Shown: positions 18,242 through 27,671 of the stretch, in pieces
Layout: every line of letters begins with the position of its first letter
Numbering within the stretch: the first letter of the stretch is position 1
Assembly (NCBI GenBank): GCA_016719895.1
Contig: JADJYG010000022.1
Coordinates: forward strand, 1-64,000
Direction: 5' to 3'
From: Saprospirales bacterium
Lineage (GTDB): Bacteria > Bacteroidota > Bacteroidia > Chitinophagales > Saprospiraceae
DNA length: 64,000 bases
The notes under the pieces: model-generated
What the model was told of the DNA's origin: nothing
Seen by the model: only the letters and a program-made list of their open reading frames with translations
Database searches by the model: none
Position numbers and translations under genes: made by a program

Positions 18242-18364
18242 GACATGTTTGTTTTTCTGAATCGGAAGTTGGATATTCAGGTTGATAAAATATTATGCCA
18301 TTTTTATAAGCCTGCAAATATTCGTCCCCATCGCACCCTGACCGGCGCCTTCCTTCCGGAGGGT

Positions 18365-20683
18365 TCATACATTCAGCCAGTACACCACTTTCAGCACCAT
18401 CGTTCGATTTTTGGGCGAAAGGAAACGCGCCCGGGTGTCGGGCACCGCTTCGGCAAAGGAATTGTCGGTATACACGAGAAACAGGTCAGACACGGGCGCA
18501 AAGCGCCATTGCAGCCGGGCGTTGATGTTGAAGTTGTTGGCCTGGGTATTCCATTGGAAGAAGGCGCTGGCAAACAAGCTGCGCGAAAAGGACAGCTCTG
18601 CCTGCGGGCCAATGATCCAAAAATCTGCCGAGGCATACGGCTTGGGCAAGCGGATGCGGTTGTAACTGTAACTCAGCGCGAACGTCCCCACTGGCTGCCA
18701 GCGATACGCCAGGCTTCCTTCCAGGGCCAGGCCGCGGCCGTTGAAGAACTGCCCCGCGTTCAGGTTGGCCGAAGCCTGAAAATTGTAGCTGGTGCTGCTG
18801 GCAAAACGGAACCGGGCGCCCGAATAGGTATATCCCTTTTTTCCCGGTAGCGGCGATGTGCCCGGAGCATAGCGGTTGGTTGGGTCAAAATCTTCAAACA
18901 GGTAGGTATATGTATTCCAAAGGGCGACGTTTATGGCCGTCAGGTCTTTCAGGTTTACCGTGCCGTAAATGGCTGCGTCGCGGTCGGTTTCCTGGAATCC
19001 CAGGGAATACGTCAGGTCACCTTCCACCCCCACCGTCCAGTTGTTGATCTGCGGGTTTTCCGGGTAAAACGTAAATCCGATGCCCGGAAAAAAACTTTGA
19101 AAGCCAACCCGCGGTATAAACCCCGCTTCGGCGGTATAGTTCGAATCGACCAGCATGTAGCCCAGGCGCGCGTTGACGTTGCGCTCGAAGTAGCCCAAAA
19201 AATGCGCCAGGGTTTGGCCCCGCTGTTTCGGGTCGGGCGAAAAGGAGCGGTGGTAATACCATTCGCCCTCCCAACGGTTGTCGGGACTGTAGAGGTTGAA
19301 TTCCAGGCCGGCTACCCGGTTCCAGGGTTGAATGCCTTCTTTTTGCGGCGCTTCGAGTTTGCCGGTAAAATTGGATTTATTCACCAGGATAGCGCTCAGG
19401 GCGCTGCGTTGAAAGACCTTTCGCTGTACCGTTGCGACGGTGAAATTGGCGGCCGGCAACACCTGCGAAGAGTCCCAGTCCACCCGGCCCGTTTGCATGT
19501 TCAACAGGCCCACGCGCCAGGCATCCGTCAGTTTTCCGCTGATCCGGGCGCCGGCCAGTATGGGCGCCGTTTCGTTAAAACCGGTGACGGGATTGCGGGC
19601 CAGGCCGATGCGCCGCGAGAAAAACGGCCGGGTATTGGGAAACCCGAACATGGCGAACAAGTCGCGGTTTTCCAGGAAAAACTGGCGCCGTTCGGGGAAA
19701 AACAACTCGAAGCGGCTGAGGTTGGCCACCTGGCGGTCCACCTCCACCTGCGAGAAATCGGGGTTGAAGGTCAGATCCAGGTTCAATGCCGGCGTAATGC
19801 CGATCTTGGCGTCGCCGCCCAGGGCAAATTTTCCTTCGTTGGGCCGTGACAAAACTTCCTGGGTGGCAGGGTCGCGCCGGTAGTCGATCCCATAACGCGC
19901 CGTGGTGTAGGGAATGAGGGAAATACTGGCGCCGGGGGAAGGCGGCGGATCCTGCCAATGCAGTTGGTGACAAAATGCGAGGTTGTTGGCGGAATATTGC
20001 CGCGGCACGGGCCGCCAGGTACTAACCTCCCAGTTTTTTAGGCGTACGCGCACAAAATTGACCAACCAGGCGTTGTCGCCTGGCGCCACGGAATAGCGCA
20101 GGGTTTTGAACGGGATGGCCAATTCGGCCACCCAGTGGTCATCGTAATTCACTACGGCTGATGCCCAGCGGTTGTCCCATTCGTAGGAGAGCGTCGTGCC
20201 GTTGTCCACCAATGCCTCGCGCTGAACGTTGAGCGGGCTCAGGCTGAATAAAAAACCGTTCAGCCCATCCTTCGACGGATTGAACAGGATGTTGATGCAA
20301 TCGCTTACACCGTTGGGGAAATCGCGCTTGAGGCTTTGTACCGTATATTCGTCGCGGCGTTGCCAGCAAACGATGCCGATGTGTAAATGCCGGTCGTCGA
20401 ACGTGAGCAACACCTCGGTGCGCGCGTCGCCCAGGCCGGTATCCACCGGAAATTGTTTGCTGAAACCGACGGCTGCCTCGGCATCCAGCCAGGCCGCCTC
20501 GTCCAGAAGCCCGTCTGTCTTGATCGCGGAGGCGGCTTTGCGGATGTGTAGCCCGGCATCTGCGGCGCCCGGCGCTTCCCGGCGCGCGGCGCCGGCAGTC
20601 TCGGAGAGGGCAGGGGAGAGGTTTGCCTGCGCAAACCCCGGCACGGCGGCCAGGGCCAGGGCAAAACGTACAAGAACTTTCAT
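18365..20683 (-). CDS. DUF5916 protein: CBM9-like domain plus outer-membrane barrel
   Basis: 772 aa from MKVLVRFALALAAVPGFAQ, which is a good signal peptide; 17 more upstream codons are open but not signal-like. The N-terminal part (~45-250) is a carbohydrate-binding-9-like fold (IKTDGLLDEAAWLDAEAA, VLLTFDDRHLHIGIVCWQ). The rest is the DUF5916 region with DLTFNPDFSQVEVDRQVANL, ELFFPERRQFFLENRDLFA and FFSRRIGL, followed by alternating beta strands that look like an outer-membrane barrel ending ...VVYWLNV. Function is not established for this family. Divergent from rfbD. Confidence 0.85.
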   Translation of the reverse strand: MKVLVRFALALAAVPGFAQANLSPALSETAGAARREAPGAADAGLHIRKAASAIKTDGLLDEAAWLDAEAAVGFSKQFPVDTGLGDARTEVLLTFDDRHLHIGIVCWQRRDEYTVQSLKRDFPNGVSDCINILFNPSKDGLNGFLFSLSPLNVQREALVDNGTTLSYEWDNRWASAVVNYDDHWVAELAIPFKTLRYSVAPGDNAWLVNFVRVRLKNWEVSTWRPVPRQYSANNLAFCHQLHWQDPPPSPGASISLIPYTTARYGIDYRRDPATQEVLSRPNEGKFALGGDAKIGITPALNLDLTFNPDFSQVEVDRQVANLSRFELFFPERRQFFLENRDLFAMFGFPNTRPFFSRRIGLARNPVTGFNETAPILAGARISGKLTDAWRVGLLNMQTGRVDWDSSQVLPAANFTVATVQRKVFQRSALSAILVNKSNFTGKLEAPQKEGIQPWNRVAGLEFNLYSPDNRWEGEWYYHRSFSPDPKQRGQTLAHFLGYFERNVNARLGYMLVDSNYTAEAGFIPRVGFQSFFPGIGFTFYPENPQINNWTVGVEGDLTYSLGFQETDRDAAIYGTVNLKDLTAINVALWNTYTYLFEDFDPTNRYAPGTSPLPGKKGYTYSGARFRFASSTSYNFQASANLNAGQFFNGRGLALEGSLAYRWQPVGTFALSYSYNRIRLPKPYASADFWIIGPQAELSFSRSLFASAFFQWNTQANNFNINARLQWRFAPVSDLFLVYTDNSFAEAVPDTRARFLSPKNRTMVLKVVYWLNV

Positions 20684-20747
20684 AGCCAGCTTTTGCTGCA
20701 AAAGTCCAGAAAAAAAACGATTTCCCCTTCGCAACAGCTCTATTACC

Positions 20748-20755
20748 TACTTTTG
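20748..20755 (+). promoter_or_regulatory. -7 element TACTTTTG for rfbD
   Basis: Matches TAnnTTTG 41 bp before the ATG. The -33 region has only TTTC (20721-20724). Confidence 0.45.
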
Positions 20756-20796
20756 CAGGCCTTTCCACCCGACCACGAGGGTAAACCACGCAAAAA

Positions 20797-21669
20797 ATGA
20801 CTACCATACTCATTACCGGAGCCAAGGGCCAGCTCGGCCGCTGCTTTCAACAACTGGCCGCCCGGTTTCCAGCCTGGCGTTTTTTGTATGTAGACCTGGA
20901 GGATCTGGACATTGCGGACCGGCCGGCTGTTTTTTCTTTTTTTGAAAAAAACCGCGTACACTGGTGCATCAATTGCGCCGCGTATGCCGCCGTGGATAAA
21001 GCTGAAAACGAGCCGGCACTGGCGCGCCGGGTAAACGTATCCGGCGTCCGGAATCTGGCGGAGGCTTGTGCCCGTTATCAGGCGCCGCTGATTCATTTTT
21101 CTACGGACTATGTTTACCACAGCCGGCAAAACACCCCTTTCCGGGAAACCGATACCGTACATCCCAAAAGCGTTTACGCGCGCACCAAACTGGCCGGCGA
21201 CCGGGCGGCGTTGAAAGCGAACCCCCTGGCGATGGTGATCCGCACCTCGTGGTTGTATGCACCGCATGGGCACAACTTCGTGCGCACCATGTTGCATTTT
21301 GGCGCCGAACGGCCCGCGCTCCGCGTTGTGTACGATCAGGTGGGCACGCCTACCTATGCGCCCGACCTGGCCGGGGCTGTGCTGGAAATTGTTCGCCAAG
21401 TGGAAGAAAATTCAGTGCCCCGGAATACCATCGCCGGTGTCTGGCATTATTCCAATGAAGGCGTGTGCAGCTGGTATGATTTTACACAAGCGATTTTCGA
21501 CATCCGGGGGATAACATGCCGGGTCATTCCGATCGAATCCAAAGATTATCCCCTTCCGGCGCCCCGCCCCCCCTTCAGCGTTCTCAACAAAGCGAAGATC
21601 AAAACTGCCTTCGGCCTTCAGATTCCACACTGGCGCGACAGCCTGCTGCGGTGCCTGGAAGCCCTTTGA
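20797..21669 (+). CDS. rfbD: dTDP-4-dehydrorhamnose reductase
   Basis: Last step of dTDP-L-rhamnose synthesis for surface polysaccharide; cytoplasmic short-chain dehydrogenase. 290 aa. NAD(P)-binding ILITGAKGQLGRCFQ at the N-terminus, CINCAAYAAVDKAENEP (~65-82), FSTDYVYH, the catalytic YxxxK as YARTK, RTSWLYAPHGHNFVRTM, and VVYDQVGTPTYAPDLA in the substrate-binding part. rfbA, rfbB and rfbC are not in the window, so it stands alone. Confidence 0.92.
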   Translation: MTTILITGAKGQLGRCFQQLAARFPAWRFLYVDLEDLDIADRPAVFSFFEKNRVHWCINCAAYAAVDKAENEPALARRVNVSGVRNLAEACARYQAPLIHFSTDYVYHSRQNTPFRETDTVHPKSVYARTKLAGDRAALKANPLAMVIRTSWLYAPHGHNFVRTMLHFGAERPALRVVYDQVGTPTYAPDLAGAVLEIVRQVEENSVPRNTIAGVWHYSNEGVCSWYDFTQAIFDIRGITCRVIPIESKDYPLPAPRPPFSVLNKAKIKTAFGLQIPHWRDSLLRCLEAL

Positions 21670-21690
21670 GGGAGGAGAAAGTATCCGGAA

Positions 21691-21721
21691 TTTGGCAATT
21701 GCAGTGTTTCCACTATATTTA
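21691..21721 (+). promoter_or_regulatory. Promoter TTTG-N19-TATATTTA
   Basis: TTTG at 21691-21694 and TATATTTA at 21714-21721 (one mismatch to TAnnTTTG), starting 22 bp after the rfbD stop. Gives the EAD11-like gene its own transcript. Confidence 0.55.
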
Positions 21722-21743
21722 CTACCCGACAATTGAAATCTTT

Positions 21744-22661
21744 ATGGAAATACAATCCATCCGCGAACTGCTCCGCCAGGGCGAAACCGGCAAGGCCCTC
21801 GAAGCCCTGACCGTCTACCTGGAACTTGATGCGCGTTATACGAATAACTTCCTGCGCACCATACGGGTATTGGAAGCCAATTTTAATACCGTGCGCCAAA
21901 AAGAACTGAAAGGAATATTGCCCTTTCAGGAAGCCCAGCGCGAATACAGCAGGGCCAACGATGCCCTGCTGGCCATTCTCGACGACCTCGAAGCCGGCCG
22001 TATTCCGGCCGATGCCCTCCGGGCCGCAGGACCGGGCCGGCGCGCCGCCTGGCTCGGCGGCCTGGTGCTTTTGGCGGTAGCCGGCTTTTTGGTTTGGCGG
22101 TTCCTGTCTAAAAATACGGCCGGTTGCCCGGCCTTCGAACGCAAACAGGCACTGCATGTGCTGGTATTGCCTTTCGACCGCCTGGGCGCCCAACCGGCGC
22201 AGGTTGACCTGCGTATCCAGCAGGATATCAGTGCGCTGACCCGCCGGGTGAAAATTCCGGTGGAAGTAAAAATTGCCCCGCCCCACCTGGACAATTCATC
22301 GTCCCTGGAGTTAGCCGAACGCCAGGGCAAAAACTGCTCGGTTGACCTGGTCATTTACGGCCAGTACAAGGCGTATGAAAAGGATTCCATCCGGGTCAAC
22401 CTCGGCTTCAGTTTTATCGGCGGAAATATGTCCACCGCCGATTTGCCTTTTAATACCTTCCGCGACATTACCGATGTTAAAGTACCGCGCGGCCTGGAAG
22501 ATGCCCTGTTTTCGGTATGTAGCATGATTGCCATGCGTGCCAAAAAACTGGATGTCGCCGAGCGCTGGATGAATAAGATCAAAGAAAAAGACGCCACGGA
22601 GACGAAAATGGCGCAATGGATCGCTGAAAAAAAAGCGTTGCCGCTACCTGCCGGAAACTAA
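21744..22661 (+). CDS. EAD11-like domain protein with membrane helix
   Basis: 305 aa from ATG 21744; the open frame continues upstream into rfbD, but the family sequence starts here (MEIQSIRELLRQGETGKALE). Residues 1-82 match the effector-associated domain 11 pattern: a helical module with IRELL...KALEAL, a middle helix with RVLEANFNTVRQKELKG, and AQREYSRANDALLAILDDLE. EADs are adaptor domains that recruit effectors in NTP-dependent conflict systems. One membrane helix follows (~102-121, AAWLGGLVLLAVAGFLVWRF), then ~185 extracytoplasmic residues beginning HVLVLPFDRLG, reminiscent of TolB/FlgO-like folds. No effector is adjacent; the SIR2-TIR/nSTAND1 pair is 9 kb away. Domain assignment is by eye. 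Confidence 0.6.
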   Translation: MEIQSIRELLRQGETGKALEALTVYLELDARYTNNFLRTIRVLEANFNTVRQKELKGILPFQEAQREYSRANDALLAILDDLEAGRIPADALRAAGPGRRAAWLGGLVLLAVAGFLVWRFLSKNTAGCPAFERKQALHVLVLPFDRLGAQPAQVDLRIQQDISALTRRVKIPVEVKIAPPHLDNSSSLELAERQGKNCSVDLVIYGQYKAYEKDSIRVNLGFSFIGGNMSTADLPFNTFRDITDVKVPRGLEDALFSVCSMIAMRAKKLDVAERWMNKIKEKDATETKMAQWIAEKKALPLPAGN

Positions 22662-22681
22662 ACATCTGTCATAAACATATT

Positions 22682-23593
22682 CTACAGGCTATCTGTCTCG
22701 GTTTGCCGCTGGGCCAGCTCGTCTAAAAAACGCAACATTTCAGGGAACCCGTCGATCCGGCGGGCATTCGCCGGCAATATTACGGGATTGACAAAAACCT
22801 GGGCGCCGCTGAGCAACAACTGGCCTCCGTTGGCAGTTTTTGCGGCGTTATCCACATAATTTTGGATCGACTGCCGCGGCAAGGGCCCCTGGATAATCGT
22901 AAAAACAAAGTCGGGTTGAAAGGCCTGGCAAGCGTCGCGCACGTCATTGAGCGAGGTGCCGGCGCCCAGGTAAACGACCTTCTGGCGCCGGCTGCGCAAC
23001 AAATAGTGGATAAAGAGCAGGGTGAGTTCCTGGCTTTCTCCTTCCGGGAGGTAGAGGAGAAATTTGGCGCCTTCGCGCTGTACGTCAACCGGGTCCTTGT
23101 CAATGGCCACCAGGAGTTTCCGGCGGATGAGGTTGGTGATGAACTTTTCGTGCGCCGGGCTCACGCTGTGCGTAAGCCACAGGACGTTGAGCTTGTCCAA
23201 AAACGGATACACGAGCTGCAGCATCGTCTGTTCAAAACCGTGTTCCCAACTGTACGATGAAAAGATACGGTCGAAAGCCTGTTCATCCAGGTCGATCATG
23301 GCCAGAGTGAGCGCATCTACCTGGGCGATGGGGCTGCTGTTGGTTGCCGCAATTTCGGCTACGCGGGCGGCAATTTCTACCGGTTGCATCTTTGCCAGTT
23401 TGCTGATTTTATGGCCGTAGCGGTTCAGCAAGGCAATATTGAATAGATGCCGGAGGTCATCATCGGTGTAGTACCGGATGTTTGTTCCGGTGCGGGCAGG
23501 CGATACGAGGTGGTAGCGCTGCTCCCATATGCGTATGGTATGCGCTTTAATTCCGGTAAGTTTTTCCAGATCGCGGATGGAATAGATCGCCAT
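22682..23593 (-). CDS. MerR-family regulator with B12-type sensor fold lacking cobalamin ligands
   Basis: 303 aa. N-terminal MerR winged helix 1-70 (YSIRDLEKLTGIKAHTIRIW, RYYTDDDLRHL), then a four-helix cap (~90-165) and a Rossmann domain (~173-290), the CarH/LitR layout. In CarH the light-sensing adenosylcobalamin is held by a W-x9-EH motif in the cap and by His of ExHxxG. Here these read W139...E149-K150 and E186-S-Q188-E-L-T191: both His residues and the Gly are replaced. The protein therefore probably does not bind B12 and may sense something else or work by protein contacts. CarH-like relatives repress carotenoid or photolyase genes; none are adjacent. Confidence 0.85.
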   Translation of the reverse strand: MAIYSIRDLEKLTGIKAHTIRIWEQRYHLVSPARTGTNIRYYTDDDLRHLFNIALLNRYGHKISKLAKMQPVEIAARVAEIAATNSSPIAQVDALTLAMIDLDEQAFDRIFSSYSWEHGFEQTMLQLVYPFLDKLNVLWLTHSVSPAHEKFITNLIRRKLLVAIDKDPVDVQREGAKFLLYLPEGESQELTLLFIHYLLRSRRQKVVYLGAGTSLNDVRDACQAFQPDFVFTIIQGPLPRQSIQNYVDNAAKTANGGQLLLSGAQVFVNPVILPANARRIDGFPEMLRFLDELAQRQTETDSL

Positions 23594-23693
23594 TTTCGTT
23601 CAGCAGCAAGCGGCAGGAATAGACCTGAATGGTGTTTGGATAGCTTTCGTGCCATTGTCCCAGGAACGCCTGAGTGCAGGCCTGTTGCTTGCG

Positions 23694-23701
23694 CAAAGGT
23701 A
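23694..23701 (-). promoter_or_regulatory. -7 element TACCTTTG for the MerR gene
   Basis: Complement of CAAAGGTA, about 100 bp upstream of the MerR-type ATG, in the gap behind the response-regulator gene; no clear -33 box. Confidence 0.4.
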
Positions 23702-23761
23702 TGGAACACAAACACGAATAGCGGCTGAATGTTTTACCGGCAATCCCAACAAGCACTAAAT

Positions 23762-24538
23762 TTATCCGGCAATTTCGCCGACCAGCCATTTTTTAAATTC
23801 GGCCGACCGTTCGGTGCTCACAATCGTCTCCAGGTCGGTGGGTGGTTGAAGTTCCACTTTTACCCGGCTCTTGGAATACGGATGCATTTCCTTGATGGCG
23901 CCCACCTGGACAATAAACTGGCGGTTGATCCGGAAAAAGGCCTTGGGGTTCAACAGGGTTTCCAGTTTATCCAGGGGGTAATCTACGGGATAACGCTTGC
24001 CGTCGGAGCGGGTGATGAGGAACGTGATTTTGTCCTTGGTATAAAAATAGGCCGCATCCGCCATATCAACCAGGCGCAGGCTGTGTCCGAACCGGATCAG
24101 CAGGCGTTGCAGGAATTGCGGTTCGTTGTGGCGTTTGAGGGTTTCCAGCAGCGCAGCATAATCGGGCGCCTTGGTCGCAGGCTTGAAAACCTTATTGTAC
24201 TTTTCCAGGGCGGCGCCGAGCTCATTGCTCTTGATCGGCTTGAGCAAATAATCCACTGCATTGACTTTAAATGCCTGCAGCGCGTATTCGTTGTAGGCTG
24301 TGGTGAATATTACCGGGCACTGGACCTGTATGTGTTCAAAAATGTCAAAGCTGGCCCCGTCAGCGAGGTGTATGTCCAGAAAAATCAGGTCGGGAGCCGG
24401 GTGTTGCCCCAACCAGAGTACAGAGGACTCCACGCTGTCCAGCTGCTGCAAAACGACAATATCCGGCGCCACGTCCTTCAATAACTTTTCCAGGCGGCGG
24501 GCGGCGGCGTTTTCATCTTCGATAATAAGTACTTTCAT
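23762..24538 (-). CDS. LytTR-family response regulator
   Basis: 258 aa from MKVLIIEDENAAARRLEKL; five upstream in-frame codons are not family-like. Receiver domain 1-118 with acidic pocket ED (8-9), phosphoacceptor Asp55 in DLIFLDIHLAD, Thr in IFTTAYNEYAL and Lys in DYLLKPI. LytTR DNA-binding domain ~150-258 (FLITRSDGKRYPVDYPLDKL, FFRINRQFIVQVGAI). Starts 33 bp after the stop of its likely histidine kinase, so the two form an operon. Confidence 0.93.
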   Translation of the reverse strand: MKVLIIEDENAAARRLEKLLKDVAPDIVVLQQLDSVESSVLWLGQHPAPDLIFLDIHLADGASFDIFEHIQVQCPVIFTTAYNEYALQAFKVNAVDYLLKPIKSNELGAALEKYNKVFKPATKAPDYAALLETLKRHNEPQFLQRLLIRFGHSLRLVDMADAAYFYTKDKITFLITRSDGKRYPVDYPLDKLETLLNPKAFFRINRQFIVQVGAIKEMHPYSKSRVKVELQPPTDLETIVSTERSAEFKKWLVGEIAG

Positions 24539-24571
24539 TGGAATAAAAAACAATGCATGGTGAACGACGAA

Positions 24572-27490
24572 TCAGAGCAGGGGTATTTTTACGGTAAAGA
24601 ATTCTTCGGTGTCTTGCACGATAACCGGCTGGGCGTTCAGGAGGGCATACCGGTGGATCAGGCTTTGAAGGCCGAAGTGCGTGCTGGGCTCGGGCTTTAA
24701 TTTAAGTTGTTTATTGTTGCGCACGACGATATAGGTCCCGTTTTCAACAAAAATTTGCACGTTCAGCGGCTTGGCCCGGGAAATGATATTGTGCTTTACG
24801 GCGTTTTCTACCAACATCTGAAGGGTGAGTGGAATGATTTGCCCGATTTGGCCATTTACAGCGCAATCGAGCCGAAAACTGTCTTCATAGCGCTTTTTTA
24901 ACAGGAAATCAAAGTTTCGCACCATCTCCATTTCCTCGCTCAGCGATACCAGGTCCCGCTCCCGGTACACCATGATGCTCCGGTAAAAATCAGACAAGTG
25001 CTCGACATATTCTACGGCTATCTCCGGGTTTTCTTCGATTATGGTGATCAGCGTATTGAAGCTGTTAAATAAAAAATGTGGGTTGATCTGACTTTTCAGC
25101 GCGGCAAATTGCGACTCTACCGACTCCCGCCGAAGCGCAGCTTCGCGGTGAAACCGCGCTTCGCGCAACCGGATAAGATAATAAAGCAACAACCCCGCAG
25201 CGGCCAAACTCAAGGCCACGAACCACCAGCGCTCCCAAAAAGGCGGCTTGATCCGGAAGGCGTAGTGTACTTCCGGCGTGCCCTCAAACTCGCCGTGTTC
25301 GCTGGCCTGCAGCCGGAAGGTATACTGGCCGGGGGGCAGGTTGGGATAAGACGCGAAATGTTCTTTAGACACCACCCAATCGTGGTCGTACCCTACCAAC
25401 TGATACCGGTACCGGACCAGCTCCGGATTGGTGTACCATAGCCCGGTAAAATTGAACAGGAAATAGTTCTGGTCATAGGCGAATACCGTATTTTTCAAAA
25501 AATCAAGCGGTTGTAAAAAGACCGAAACGGCTGTGATATTGGGCTCGGGGTCGTAAACGAAAGATTCTTCAAATGCTGCAAGCCGTAAAATACCTTGTTG
25601 GGCGCCCATCCAGACGTGCCCGTAGGCGTCGGTGCAAAAGGCGTTCAGGCTGGATTCCACCGTTGGCGCGCCGCTGTAGGCATCATAAAAAGTAACGTGC
25701 CCCGTTTCCGGCGTCAGTACGTCCACGCCGTCTTCATAGGCGATAACCAAAAAGTTATTTCCGTCGAAACAGAGCCCGGCGATAGACATGCTGTGCAGGT
25801 GTTCCTCGGTAGTGTAGTGCATAAAAGCTGTGCCGTCATAGCGGAAAAGCCCGTCTTCGGCCGTGCTGAACCAAATATTTCCCTGCCGGTCTTCGGCCAG
25901 GGAATAAACCGTCTTTAAGGGCTGGCCGGCCGCCTGCCGGAATTGGCGAAAGGCGCCATTTTCGAGGACTACCAGGCCTTCGCCATCCGTGCCAAACCAT
26001 ATCCGGCCTTTGCGGTCGGCCAGCACTTTATACACATAGCCGGCGCCCAGTTCGCGCTGGAAGGTGGCGGTTTCCTGCTGCCGGAGGAGCGAATACCGGG
26101 TCACCCCGCCCAAAGTGGCCAACCATACACTGGCGCTGTCGCCGGTGATCGAAAGAACGTTGCCGTTCACCAGGCCATTTGCTTCCGTGATATGCCGTTG
26201 GACGCTGCCATCGGCGCCCAGGACGAACACGCCATTGCCAAATGTGCCGGCCCAGATATCGCCGTTTGGGGCTTCCCACAGGGAGAGTACATTTTGATTG
26301 CCCGGCAATACCTGCCGGAATACGTCGCCTTCCCGCACGAACAAACCCTGCGGCGATCCCGCCCACAAGCGGTTTTGCCGGTCCACGCAAACGGCCTGGG
26401 TACTGCTGAACAACGGTTGCAACAATCCGATGCGGACATTGGCCGAATATATAGCGCCTTTATGTTCCAGCACCCAAAGCAGGCCTTCGCGGTCTTTGCA
26501 TAAGGCCGCTATCTTTTGCCGCCGCAAAGGGTGTTGGGCCGGAAGGGTATGGATATTTGCCGGGGCCTGGCGTTGGCGGTTCAACTCGAGCCGGACCGGG
26601 CCGTTTTGCGCCGTGCCGGCCCATATTTCATACGTGCCAAAAGCGGCCAGGCTGTTGACGGGGCCAAACGCCCAGTCTGGAGTAAAATAGTCGAAGCGTT
26701 GTTCGCGTATATTATACCGGCAAACGCCATGGTCGTACGTGCCAATCAGCATATTGCCTTCCTGGTCAGCCATTAGTGCCGACACGATTTCATCGGGCAG
26801 GCCGCCGGTCGTGCTCAGGTTCCAGATTTGTTTTTTCCCTTCAGCTGTCATACTGCAAATGCTGATACCGGCGTCGGTGGCTGCCCATACACGGCCCAGC
26901 CCGTCGCAAGCGATGGCATATACATCCGGCCCGGCCAGCCCGTCGTCTGGCCCAAACTGGTACAAGCGGTTCTGAAACCGGCAGTAGAGCCCTTCGCCGT
27001 AAGTGGCGATCCAAAAACTGCCGTCGGGCGCGGCACAAAAACCGGTAATAGCCTGACGCGGCGTACCTTCTTCAGGCGACCAGAGCAGGAGCGGGGTGGC
27101 CGTGCGCTGACGGGCCTTGGTATCGTGCGGCAAAGCGGTCAGGAATACCGTGTTGGCAGGCAGGTAGCCGATGGCGCCGCTTTCGAAGCCTACCCACAGG
27201 TTGCCGCCGGACTCAAACAAGGCGCTGACCGGATCGCCGGCCAGGGTATCCGGCAGGAAAACCGTTTGGAAACTGAGTCCGTCATACCGGAACAACCCGC
27301 TTTCTCCGCCAAACCACATCCAGCCCCGGTGGTCCTGAAAAACGGCTCGCAAGTGATTTATCCGCTGGTCTTTGGTCGGTCGAACGCGGAACACCGGAGC
27401 CTGGGCCCCGAGGGCCTGAGCCGCCACCAGCAACCAAAGCACGTAAAACGCGCGTTTGATCGGGAGAAGTTGCCGGGTTACGGGATGCAT
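24572..27490 (-). CDS. LytS-type histidine kinase with two-component regulator propeller
   Basis: 972 aa. Signal or membrane anchor near the N-terminus (FYVLWLLVAAQALGAQ). Then about 650 residues of regulator-propeller repeats (DHRGWMWFGGESGLFRYDGL, CDGLGRVWAATDAGI, DRKGRIWFGTDGEGL and others). A Y_Y_Y domain follows (~670-735, YRYQLVGYDHDWV, FRLQASEHGEF), then one membrane helix (~743-766) and a LytS-like kinase with His805 in SQINPHFLFNSFN and N-box LVENAVKHN (893-901). Senses an external ligand and signals to the LytTR regulator downstream. Such propeller systems often respond to glycans; no obvious target cluster adjoins. Confidence 0.9.
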   Translation of the reverse strand: MHPVTRQLLPIKRAFYVLWLLVAAQALGAQAPVFRVRPTKDQRINHLRAVFQDHRGWMWFGGESGLFRYDGLSFQTVFLPDTLAGDPVSALFESGGNLWVGFESGAIGYLPANTVFLTALPHDTKARQRTATPLLLWSPEEGTPRQAITGFCAAPDGSFWIATYGEGLYCRFQNRLYQFGPDDGLAGPDVYAIACDGLGRVWAATDAGISICSMTAEGKKQIWNLSTTGGLPDEIVSALMADQEGNMLIGTYDHGVCRYNIREQRFDYFTPDWAFGPVNSLAAFGTYEIWAGTAQNGPVRLELNRQRQAPANIHTLPAQHPLRRQKIAALCKDREGLLWVLEHKGAIYSANVRIGLLQPLFSSTQAVCVDRQNRLWAGSPQGLFVREGDVFRQVLPGNQNVLSLWEAPNGDIWAGTFGNGVFVLGADGSVQRHITEANGLVNGNVLSITGDSASVWLATLGGVTRYSLLRQQETATFQRELGAGYVYKVLADRKGRIWFGTDGEGLVVLENGAFRQFRQAAGQPLKTVYSLAEDRQGNIWFSTAEDGLFRYDGTAFMHYTTEEHLHSMSIAGLCFDGNNFLVIAYEDGVDVLTPETGHVTFYDAYSGAPTVESSLNAFCTDAYGHVWMGAQQGILRLAAFEESFVYDPEPNITAVSVFLQPLDFLKNTVFAYDQNYFLFNFTGLWYTNPELVRYRYQLVGYDHDWVVSKEHFASYPNLPPGQYTFRLQASEHGEFEGTPEVHYAFRIKPPFWERWWFVALSLAAAGLLLYYLIRLREARFHREAALRRESVESQFAALKSQINPHFLFNSFNTLITIIEENPEIAVEYVEHLSDFYRSIMVYRERDLVSLSEEMEMVRNFDFLLKKRYEDSFRLDCAVNGQIGQIIPLTLQMLVENAVKHNIISRAKPLNVQIFVENGTYIVVRNNKQLKLKPEPSTHFGLQSLIHRYALLNAQPVIVQDTEEFFTVKIPLL

Positions 27491-27505
27491 GGATAAGGTG
27501 GTTTA

Positions 27506-27664
27506 GGAACGTGTCCGAAATAACTTACCATTTTGGGCGGCGTCTTCCTGGCGCTGACTTCGTTGGTAAAACAGTTGCGTAGCGATGCTATGCGCCTGTT
27601 TCACCGCCTTGCCAGCGCCAAGAATACACTCGCCGAAAACGGCAACTTATTTCGGACACGCTCC
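27506..27664. mobile_element. 159-bp MITE-like element
   Basis: 21-bp terminal inverted repeats (27506-27526 and 27644-27664, two mismatches; outer bases GGAACGTGTCCGAAATAA), flanked on both sides by TTA. The interior has no convincing gene. Looks like a non-autonomous derivative of an insertion sequence not present in this window. Sits between the start of the kinase gene and the YceI stop. Confidence 0.6.
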
Positions 27665-27671
27665 TTAGGTT

